Assembly (NCBI RefSeq): GCF_937976265.1 | Contig: NZ_CALJRX010000185.1 | Span: 1-18,783 of the forward strand | Direction of reading: 5' to 3' | Length of the DNA stretch: 18,783 bases | From: an uncultured Haemophilus sp. | Lineage (GTDB): Bacteria > Pseudomonadota > Gammaproteobacteria > Enterobacterales > Pasteurellaceae | In this document: positions 13,004 through 18,783 of the stretch, piece after piece | Position numbering within the stretch: the stretch's first letter is position 1 | How the letters are laid out: each line of letters opens with the position of its first letter | The notes under the pieces: model-generated | What the model was told of the DNA's origin: nothing | The model's database searches: none | What the model saw: the letters and a program-made list of their open reading frames with translations, nothing else | Made by a program: the position numbers and the translations under genes

Positions 13004-15004
13004 ATGTCTCATGATAATTTAAAAGAATTGACCTTCCGAGGAATGTTCCTTGGGGCGTTAATTACAGTGATCTTCACTGCATCTAACGTTTATTTGGGTC
13101 TTAAAGTGGGGATGACATTTGCCTCCTCCATTCCAGCTGCCGTAATTTCTATGGCAATTTTAAAATTCTTCAAGGATTCCAGTATCTTAGAAAATAACAT
13201 GGTGCAAACCCAAGCTTCATCAGCGGGGACATTGTCTTCTGTTATTTTCGTTCTTCCAGGCCTGTTAATGATGGGCTACTGGCAAGAATTTCCATTCTGG
13301 CAAACTGTGCTTATCTGTGCCTCTGGCGGTACGTTGGGCGTACTATTCACTATTCCATTACGTCGTGCGATGGTGGTAAACAGCGACTTACCTTACCCTG
13401 AAGGTGTGGCTGCAGCCGAAATCTTAAAAGCAGGCAATAATGACGAAAGTGACAGCGGTGTAAAAGATATTGCTTATGGCGGTATTTTTGCAGGGACTGT
13501 TGCGTTCCTAACCAATGCATTACGTGTCATGTCTGACAGCGCAAGTGCATGGTTCTCTAACGGTAAAGCCGTTTTCCAATTACCGATGGGGTTCTCTCTT
13601 GCATTAGTCGGTGCGGGTTACTTAATCGGTATCGTGGGCGGTCTTGCGATGTTATTCGGCACATTCCTCGCTTGGGGTGTGGCTGTACCTTATTTCACCG
13701 CAACGGGTGATATGCCAACCGACGCGTCAATCGTGAGCTTCGCAATGACTGAATGGAAAACCAAAGTTCGCTTTATCGGTGTGGGTACTATCGGTATTGC
13801 AGCGATTTGGACATTATTAATCCTTTTCAAACCAATGATTGAAGGGATGGTTCATTCTTTCCGTATGTTAAAAGGCTCACAAGCTGAATCAGAACATCGT
13901 ATTGATATCGACTTATCGCCAAAAACCATTATTTATATTTTATTGGCGACTGTCGTATTAATCGTGATTTCCTTATATCACTTCGTTGCAGCGGCACCAA
14001 TTTCTGCTGAGCTTGCTGTGTTATTAGTGGTGGTTTGTACTCTGCTTGCGGTGTTAATTGGTTTCTTAGTTGCAGCCGCGTCTGGTTATATGGCTGGACT
14101 TGTGGGCTCATCTTCTAGCCCTATTTCTGGTATCGGGATTATTTCCGTTATCGTAATTTCACTTGTTTTAGTGACCATCGGTAAAAGCAGTGGCTTATTT
14201 GAAACGGCAGACGGTCAAAAATTCTTAACCGCATTGACCTTGTTCACCGCATCTATCGTATTAACCACGGCAACTATTTCAAACGATAACTTACAAGACT
14301 TAAAAACCGGTCTTTTAGTTGAAGCAACACCTTGGAGACAACAGGTTGCGTTAATCATTGGTTGTTTCGTTGGTGCATTAGTGATTGCACCGGTATTAGA
14401 AATTTTATACCACGCTTATGGTTTCACGGGTGCATTACCACGTCCAGATATGGACCCTGCACAAGCGCTTTCAGCGCCACAAGCCACTCTTATGACCACT
14501 ATCTCACAAGGTATTTTCACCAACCATTTAGAATGGACTTATATTTTAACTGGTGTAGGTTTGGGTATTGTGTTGATTATTGTAGATGCATTTATGCGTA
14601 AAGCCAGCGACAGCCGCTTTGCCCTGCCAGTATTAGCGGTGGGGATTGGTATCTACCTTCCACCATCAATCAATATGCCGGTTGTTGTAGGTGCAGTAAT
14701 GGCATGGCTTATCACACGCAATATTAAGAGCTATGCAAAACGCACTAACGATACAGAAGTGGAGAAAAAAGCAGAACGTTTCGGCACACTTTTCGCGGCT
14801 GGTTTAATTGTGGGTGAAAGCTTGATGGGCGTAATCTTAGCCTTCATTATCGCAGCCTCTGTCACCTCAGGTGGTTCTGAAGATCCATTAGCCTTAGGAT
14901 TAGAAAATTGGGATAATATGGGCGAATTACTTGGTCTTGCCGTATTTATCTTTGGTATCTTTATTTTCGTTTCTCGTGTATTACGTGCGAAGAAATCGAA
15001 ATAA
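13004..15004 (+). CDS. OPT family oligopeptide transporter
   Basis: Polytopic inner-membrane protein of 666 residues in the oligopeptide transporter family; bacterial members are thought to import small peptides or peptide-like compounds with protons. The sequence is hydrophobic throughout with roughly 14-16 membrane segments. The opening LKELTFRGMFLGALITVIFTASNVYLGLKVGMTFASSIPAAV is a family hallmark; others are DLPYPEGVAAAEIL (about 126-139), GYMAGLVGSSSSPISGIGI in the middle, and LPVLAVGIGIYLPPSINMPVVVG toward the end. AGGAAAA precedes the ATG at 13004. It stands alone, between a 119-base upstream region with palindromes and a strong terminator. Substrate cannot be read from the sequence. 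Confidence 0.92.
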   Translation: MSHDNLKELTFRGMFLGALITVIFTASNVYLGLKVGMTFASSIPAAVISMAILKFFKDSSILENNMVQTQASSAGTLSSVIFVLPGLLMMGYWQEFPFWQTVLICASGGTLGVLFTIPLRRAMVVNSDLPYPEGVAAAEILKAGNNDESDSGVKDIAYGGIFAGTVAFLTNALRVMSDSASAWFSNGKAVFQLPMGFSLALVGAGYLIGIVGGLAMLFGTFLAWGVAVPYFTATGDMPTDASIVSFAMTEWKTKVRFIGVGTIGIAAIWTLLILFKPMIEGMVHSFRMLKGSQAESEHRIDIDLSPKTIIYILLATVVLIVISLYHFVAAAPISAELAVLLVVVCTLLAVLIGFLVAAASGYMAGLVGSSSSPISGIGIISVIVISLVLVTIGKSSGLFETADGQKFLTALTLFTASIVLTTATISNDNLQDLKTGLLVEATPWRQQVALIIGCFVGALVIAPVLEILYHAYGFTGALPRPDMDPAQALSAPQATLMTTISQGIFTNHLEWTYILTGVGLGIVLIIVDAFMRKASDSRFALPVLAVGIGIYLPPSINMPVVVGAVMAWLITRNIKSYAKRTNDTEVEKKAERFGTLFAAGLIVGESLMGVILAFIIAASVTSGGSEDPLALGLENWDNMGELLGLAVFIFGIFIFVSRVLRAKKSK

Positions 15005-15010
15005 TGGGTT

Positions 15011-15042
15011 AAAATAGGCTGTCCTCGGATAGCCTATTTTTC
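15011..15042 (+). terminator. Intrinsic terminator of the OPT gene
   Basis: AAAATAGGCT (15011-15020) pairs with AGCCTATTTT (15031-15040); the loop side can extend by GTCC/GGAT pairing. A T-run ends the stem. Seven bases past the stop. Confidence 0.88.
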
Positions 15043-15054
15043 TAGGAGTTTAAG

Positions 15055-15459
15055 GTGTCTATACAATCCCCTTATTTGAAAGCGATTATTGTCTTCCCAT
15101 TGCTTACCCAACTGATTGGCAGTGTTATCGCTTATGTCGTTTTCGAACTAGACGACTACAGAGAAGGTTATTTCGACTCTGCGTTATTTGGTTTCTTTTT
15201 GACATTTTGGCCTCTCACTGTTCCGGCGATAATCAATGCTTACTTTGCCAAATGCCGAGGCTATCTACGCCATCATTGGAAGAAAATTCTCCTTTTTTCA
15301 TTTATCATTATTTTTGTTTATTGGAGTATCGGTAATGTTGTGATCGCACCAAATACGAAATATCTCACTGACCGTATATCCTTCATCTTAGGCGGCTCTG
15401 CTATCATGGCAATCTATACGACAATTTTCCTCTCCTTGTTATTACCGAAATCAAAGTAG
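15055..15459 (+). CDS. Small four-helix membrane protein of unknown function
   Basis: Predicted integral membrane protein of 134 residues; I do not recognise a characterised family. Four hydrophobic helices are visible at about 8-30, 42-63, 76-98 and 107-131. The first loop is acidic (ELDDYREGYFDS, 31-42), the middle loop basic (KCRGYLRHHWKK, 66-77), suggesting both termini in the cytoplasm. The start is GTG at 15055, with AGGAG six bases upstream; no ATG in frame gives a better start. It follows the OPT terminator closely and ends nine bases before cysQ, so it is probably co-transcribed with cysQ. No promoter is evident in the 13 bases after the terminator, so expression may depend on read-through. 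Confidence 0.8.
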   Translation: MSIQSPYLKAIIVFPLLTQLIGSVIAYVVFELDDYREGYFDSALFGFFLTFWPLTVPAIINAYFAKCRGYLRHHWKKILLFSFIIIFVYWSIGNVVIAPNTKYLTDRISFILGGSAIMAIYTTIFLSLLLPKSK

Positions 15460-15468
15460 AGAATAAAT

Positions 15469-16275
15469 ATGCAATTATCTCAATCTCTTCTCGATCAAGT
15501 CCGTATGCTTGCCAATGAAGCGGGAAAACATTTGGCTCGTTTTTACCAACAGGATGTGGCAATACAAACCAAATCGGATAACACCCCTGTTACAGAGGCG
15601 GATTTATTTGTCAGCCAGTTTTTAATCGAAAAACTGACCGCACTTTTCCCCGATATTCCTGTTCTTTCAGAGGAAAACTGCAATATTCCCTTTGAACAAC
15701 GCCAAACTTGGCAAACCTATTGGTTGATCGATCCCCTTGATGGCACACAGCAATTTATTGATCGCACGGATCAATTTTCCGTTTTGATTACACTCGTACA
15801 AAATCATCAACCTGTACTGGGGGTCATTCACTTCCCTATTTTAAATATCACCTATTACGCCATGAAGGCTTTTGGAGCATTCAAGCAAAGCGACAAAGAA
15901 ATAAAAGCCTTACAACCCAGAAAAATCGATCTCACCAAACCGTTAAAAATCGCCGTAGGCGCCACTACCTCACAAGAAAAAGTGCGGTCAATTTTAGCGA
16001 AGAATTTGGCATGCGAATTTACGGTAGTCGGTTCGAGTAGCTTAAAAAGCGGTTTAGTCGCAGAAGGCGCGGTTGATTGCTATATTCGTCTCGGTAAAAC
16101 CGGCGAATGGGATACGGCAGGCGCTGAAATTTTATTAGCTGAAATCAATGGTGGAATTTTCGATCCACACTTTCAGCCACTCACCTATAACCAGCGTGAA
16201 AGTTTAATTAATCCAAACTTTGTGATGGTGTCAGATAATACACAAAATTGGGCATCTGTCTTTCAATTTAATTGA
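15469..16275 (+). CDS. cysQ: 3'(2'),5'-bisphosphate nucleotidase CysQ
   Basis: Inositol-monophosphatase-fold enzyme (268 residues) that hydrolyses 3'-phosphoadenosine 5'-phosphate (PAP) to AMP, removing a by-product of sulfate assimilation and of phosphopantetheine transfer. Metal-site motifs are all present: Ser-Glu-Glu (67-69), DPLDGT (88-93) and WDTAGAEILL (214-223). KSDNTPVTEADL (35-46) is the family N-terminal signature. The ribosome site (TAGAGAA) is weak, consistent with coupling to the upstream small membrane gene nine bases away. Two uptake signals lie inside. Stop at 16273-16275; zwf follows after 72 bases with its own promoter candidate. Confidence 0.92.
   Translation: MQLSQSLLDQVRMLANEAGKHLARFYQQDVAIQTKSDNTPVTEADLFVSQFLIEKLTALFPDIPVLSEENCNIPFEQRQTWQTYWLIDPLDGTQQFIDRTDQFSVLITLVQNHQPVLGVIHFPILNITYYAMKAFGAFKQSDKEIKALQPRKIDLTKPLKIAVGATTSQEKVRSILAKNLACEFTVVGSSSLKSGLVAEGAVDCYIRLGKTGEWDTAGAEILLAEINGGIFDPHFQPLTYNQRESLINPNFVMVSDNTQNWASVFQFN
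15637..15645 (-). repeat. DNA uptake signal in cysQ (5' half)
   Basis: Perfect ACCGCACTT, coding Thr-Ala-Leu. Confidence 0.9.
15980..15988 (+). repeat. DNA uptake signal in cysQ (3' half)
   Basis: Perfect AAGTGCGGT, coding Lys-Val-Arg. Confidence 0.9.
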
Positions 16276-16304
16276 TTGGTTCGATTGGTAAAGTGCAGTA
16301 ATAT
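16276..16304 (+). promoter_or_regulatory. Candidate promoter of zwf
   Basis: TTGGTT (16276-16281) and TAATAT (16299-16304, 4/6) at 17-base spacing, directly after the cysQ stop and 44 bases before the zwf ATG. An altered uptake signal (AAGTGCAGT, 16291-16299) lies in the spacer. Confidence 0.4.
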
Positions 16305-16347
16305 ATTGCATTATTTAAAAACACTACTCGAAACAATAAGGAATAAT

Positions 16348-17829
16348 ATGCAAACGAATAATAACTGTATCGTAATTTTTGGTGCTTCCGGTGATTTGAC
16401 TCACCGTAAACTCATTCCAGCACTTTATAATCTTTTCAAATTTGGGCGTTTAAACCAATTTTCTGTATTGGGTGTTGCTCGTACAGAATTAAACGATGAC
16501 ACTTTCCGTGAAAAAATGCGCGAAGCACTTCTTCAAACAGAAGATACAACACCGGAAACGCTCGAAGAATTCTGTAGTCATCTCTATTATCAAGCGGTAA
16601 ATACATCAGATGCGGCTGATTATGGCAAGCTAGTACCTCGTTTGGACGAATTACATAACAAATATCAAACAAACGGCAACACACTTTATTACATGTCCAC
16701 CCCGCCAAGCTTATATGGTGTAATTCCTGAATGTCTTGCTGCGCATGGTTTAAACACCGAAGAAGACGGCTGGAAACGGATTATTGTCGAAAAACCTTTT
16801 GGTTACGATGAAAAAACAGCACAAGAACTCGACGTCCAAATTCATCGTTTTTTTGAAGAACATCAAATCTACCGTATCGACCATTATCTTGGTAAAGAAA
16901 CCGTGCAAAACCTACTTGTTTTACGTTTCTCAAATGGTTGGTTCGAGCCGCTTTGGAACCGCAATTTCATTGATTATGTGGAAATTACTGGCGCTGAAGC
17001 GATTGGCGTGGAAGAACGTGGCGGCTATTATGATGGCTCCGGTGCAATGCGTGATATGTTCCAAAACCACTTATTACAAGTTTTAGCCATGGTTGCCATG
17101 GAACCGCCTGCAATTATCAATGCAAACTCAATGCGTGATGAGGTTGCCAAAGTTATGCATTCTTTACGTCCATTAACGCAAGATGACGTTGAGCACAACT
17201 TAGTGCTTGGTCAATACACCGCAGCTGAAATTGATGGCAAAGAAGTCAAAGGCTATCTACAAGAAAAAGGCGTTCCGGCTAACTCTCACACTGAAACCTT
17301 TATGGCCTTACGTTGTGAAATCGAAAACTGGCGTTGGGCTGGCGTGCCTTTCTATGTGCGTACAGGTAAGCGCTTGCCGGCACGTGTGACGGAAATTGTA
17401 ATTCACTTTAAAACTACACCACATCCGGTATTCAGTCAAAATGCGCCTGAGAATAAATTAATCATCCGTATTCAACCCGATGAATCCATCTCAATGCGTT
17501 TCGGCTTGAAAAAACCAGGTGCAGGCTTTGAAGCAAAAGAAGTGTCTATGGATTTCCGTTATGCGGATTTAGCAGACTCACAAGTTCTCACCGCGTATGA
17601 ACGTCTATTGCTTGATGCGATGAAAGGCGATGCAACACTCTTTGCGCGTACTGATGCCGTTCATGCTGCATGGAAATTCGTTCAGCCAATTTTAGACTAC
17701 AAAGAAGCAGGCGGTCGAGTTTACGAATATGAAGCGGGCACTTGGGGACCGGTTGCAGCCGAAAAACTCATTGCGAAAAGTGGTCGCGTATGGCGTAAAC
17801 CAAGCGGTAAAATGAAGAAAAAGGTTTAA
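16348..17829 (+). CDS. zwf: Glucose-6-phosphate 1-dehydrogenase
   Basis: First enzyme of the oxidative pentose phosphate pathway: oxidises glucose 6-phosphate to 6-phosphogluconolactone and makes NADPH. The 493-residue protein carries the dinucleotide-binding GASGDLTHRK (12-21), EKPFG (148-152) and the active-site RIDHYLGKE (176-184), with His179 and Lys183 in the catalytic and substrate-binding positions. MRFGLKKPG and the RTDAVHAAWKFVQPIL segment near the C-terminus are typical. I use the ATG at 16348, preceded by AAGGAA, because it gives the normal N-terminus (MQTNNNCIVIFGASGD); the frame is open back to 16276 through promoter DNA. It is followed by pgl after 65 bases, so the pathway's first two steps are adjacent. 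Confidence 0.97.
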   Translation: MQTNNNCIVIFGASGDLTHRKLIPALYNLFKFGRLNQFSVLGVARTELNDDTFREKMREALLQTEDTTPETLEEFCSHLYYQAVNTSDAADYGKLVPRLDELHNKYQTNGNTLYYMSTPPSLYGVIPECLAAHGLNTEEDGWKRIIVEKPFGYDEKTAQELDVQIHRFFEEHQIYRIDHYLGKETVQNLLVLRFSNGWFEPLWNRNFIDYVEITGAEAIGVEERGGYYDGSGAMRDMFQNHLLQVLAMVAMEPPAIINANSMRDEVAKVMHSLRPLTQDDVEHNLVLGQYTAAEIDGKEVKGYLQEKGVPANSHTETFMALRCEIENWRWAGVPFYVRTGKRLPARVTEIVIHFKTTPHPVFSQNAPENKLIIRIQPDESISMRFGLKKPGAGFEAKEVSMDFRYADLADSQVLTAYERLLLDAMKGDATLFARTDAVHAAWKFVQPILDYKEAGGRVYEYEAGTWGPVAAEKLIAKSGRVWRKPSGKMKKKV

Positions 17830-17842
17830 TCATTAATATCTC

Positions 17843-17868
17843 GCCTTCTTCAATAAATAGAAGAAGGC
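17843..17868 (+). other. Hairpin between zwf and pgl
   Basis: GCCTTCTTC (17843-17851) pairs perfectly with GAAGAAGGC (17860-17868) around an 8-base A/T loop, 13 bases after the zwf stop. The T-run after it is poor (TTATCACC), so it could be a weak terminator that tunes pgl, or an mRNA-stabilising element. Confidence 0.6.
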
Positions 17869-17894
17869 TTATCACCGAATAGAGAGAAACAAAC

Positions 17895-18593
17895 ATGAAC
17901 ACCATTACCTTCCCAACGGCTCAACACGCGGTTGAAAAGATCGCCCAAGAATTTGTGATTTATAGTCAATTAAATCACCCTGTGCATATTTCTCTTTCTG
18001 GCGGTTCAACACCTAAGCTGTTATTCAAAACCTTAGCCAAAGCGCCTTATGCAGAACAAATTAACTGGAAAAATCTGCATTTTTGGTGGGGTGATGATCG
18101 TATGGTTCCACCAACCGATTCAGAAAGCAACTATGGTGAAGTGCAAAAACTCTTGTTTGATCACATTCAAATTCCAACGGAAAACATCCACAGAATTCGT
18201 GGCGAAAATGAACCGCACGTTGAACTAAAACGCTTCGAAGAAGAATTAAGTGCGGTCATTCCAAACGGTGTTTTTGATTGGATCATTTTAGGTATGGGAA
18301 CGGATGGTCATACCGCTTCTCTTTTCCCACATCAAACCAATTTTGATGATGAAAACCTTGCTGTCATTGCAAAACACCCTGAAAGTGGTCAAATCCGCAT
18401 TTCTAAAACAGCCAAACTCATTGAACAAGCCAAACGCATTACCTATTTGGTCACCGGCGAAAGCAAAGCGGATATTTTAAAAGAAATCCAAACGACTCCT
18501 GCAGAAAATCTGCCTTACCCTGCTGCCAAAATTAAAGCAAAAAATGGGGTGACGGAATGGTATTTAGATAAAGCAGCGGCAAAATTGCTATAA
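17895..18593 (+). CDS. pgl: 6-phosphogluconolactonase
   Basis: Hydrolyses 6-phosphogluconolactone to 6-phosphogluconate, the second oxidative pentose phosphate step. This is the DevB/NagB-like type (232 residues), not the beta-propeller type of E. coli. Motifs: SLSGGSTPKLLF (33-44), WWGDDRMVPPTDSESNY (64-80) and GMGTDGHTASLFP (133-145), the last carrying the active-site His. The ribosome site is weak (AGAGAAAC), so expression may be coupled to zwf mRNA. The ATG at 17895 gives a normal N-terminus. An uptake signal lies within the coding region. Confidence 0.95.
   Translation: MNTITFPTAQHAVEKIAQEFVIYSQLNHPVHISLSGGSTPKLLFKTLAKAPYAEQINWKNLHFWWGDDRMVPPTDSESNYGEVQKLLFDHIQIPTENIHRIRGENEPHVELKRFEEELSAVIPNGVFDWIILGMGTDGHTASLFPHQTNFDDENLAVIAKHPESGQIRISKTAKLIEQAKRITYLVTGESKADILKEIQTTPAENLPYPAAKIKAKNGVTEWYLDKAAAKLL
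18248..18256 (+). repeat. DNA uptake signal in pgl
   Basis: Perfect AAGTGCGGT, coding Ser-Ala-Val. Confidence 0.9.
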
Positions 18594-18626
18594 CAAGTTA
18601 AGAATCAAATATCGCAGGCTTGCAAA

Positions 18627-18783
18627 ATGATAGACTACAAAGTGAATGAACCAATTTCAGTCAAACAATTTATTGCACTGCTAAATAAAACAACGCTTGG
18701 GGCACGCCGTCCGTTAGAGGATGAAAAGCGTGTTGCGGCAATGTTGCACCATGCGGATTTATTAGTGACCGCTTGGGATGGTG
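18627..18783 (+). CDS. GNAT-family N-acetyltransferase, 5' part (cut by window edge)
   Basis: Only 52 residues are visible (MIDYKVNEPISVKQFIALLN...), then the window ends. The opening beta strand plus helix with 'PISVKQFIALLNKTTLGARRP' and the following 'LLVTAWDG' strand is the usual start of a small GNAT acetyltransferase; the acetyl-CoA loop lies beyond the edge. AGG lies eight bases before the ATG, 33 bases after pgl, so it may be in the same transcript. The substrate is unknown. Too short to appear as a complete gene; identity rests on resemblance of the N-terminus and context. Confidence 0.65.
   Translation, partial: MIDYKVNEPISVKQFIALLNKTTLGARRPLEDEKRVAAMLHHADLLVTAWDG

Noticed and set aside
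16276..16347. N-terminal extension of zwf
   Set aside because: It covers promoter DNA; normal Zwf begins at the ATG at 16348 with AAGGAA.
1..18783. Mobile elements, CRISPR arrays, defence islands or biosynthetic clusters
   Set aside because: No transposase, integrase, regularly spaced repeats or unusual base composition; all genes look like core housekeeping genes.

Overview
This window looks like core chromosome of a Haemophilus species or a very close Pasteurellaceae relative. The main evidence is 17 perfect copies of the 9-base Haemophilus DNA-uptake signal (AAGTGCGGT or its complement), where about 0.14 would be expected by chance, together with AT-rich DNA and gamma-proteobacterial proteins closely matching E. 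coli families. Several uptake signals sit as inverted pairs between genes and double as intrinsic terminators, a known Haemophilus habit. I cannot fix the species from sequence alone; H. parainfluenzae or H. influenzae-like is my inference. I saw no tRNA or rRNA gene, insertion sequence, prophage, CRISPR array or long tandem repeat. No gene-free stretch exceeds 300 bases; the longest are about 206 and 219 bases (both divergent promoter regions).

Layout. (1) 1-4497, minus strand: the 5' part of proS, then the cluster truD-surE-yqaA-small lipoprotein-nlpD (transcribed right to left). This corresponds to the E. coli truD-surE-pcm-nlpD-rpoS locus, but pcm is absent, yqaA and a tiny lipoprotein stand in its place, and proS rather than rpoS follows nlpD. 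(2) 4704-6591, plus strand: rraB (RNase E inhibitor), a SIMPL-domain periplasmic protein, and slyD (metallochaperone/prolyl isomerase). (3) 6670-8544, minus strand: hslV-hslU protease operon with an almost textbook heat-shock (sigma-32) promoter. (4) 8764-11839, plus strand: aphA (periplasmic acid phosphatase) with a CRP site and a LacI-family operator, then rmuC, then a yqhA-family membrane protein. (5) 11879-12884: divergent hslR (Hsp15) and nudE (Nudix hydrolase), a pairing also kept in the E. coli neighbourhood. (6) 13004-15004: an OPT-family oligopeptide transporter with an ArgR-like box in front. (7) 15055-18783, plus strand: a small unknown membrane protein, cysQ, zwf, pgl and the start of a GNAT acetyltransferase; zwf and pgl are the first two enzymes of the oxidative pentose phosphate pathway.

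The genes are housekeeping: translation and tRNA modification (ProS, TruD, Hsp15), envelope (NlpD, small lipoprotein, YqaA, YqhA), protein and RNA quality control (HslUV, SlyD, RraB), nucleotide hydrolysis (SurE, AphA, NudE, CysQ), peptide uptake (OPT) and NADPH supply (Zwf, Pgl). I do not see a new multi-gene system. The observations most worth following are the small lipoprotein that resembles the N-terminus of its neighbour NlpD, the CRP plus LacI-family control region of aphA, the ArgR-like box before the OPT transporter, and a terminator-like hairpin in front of truD.
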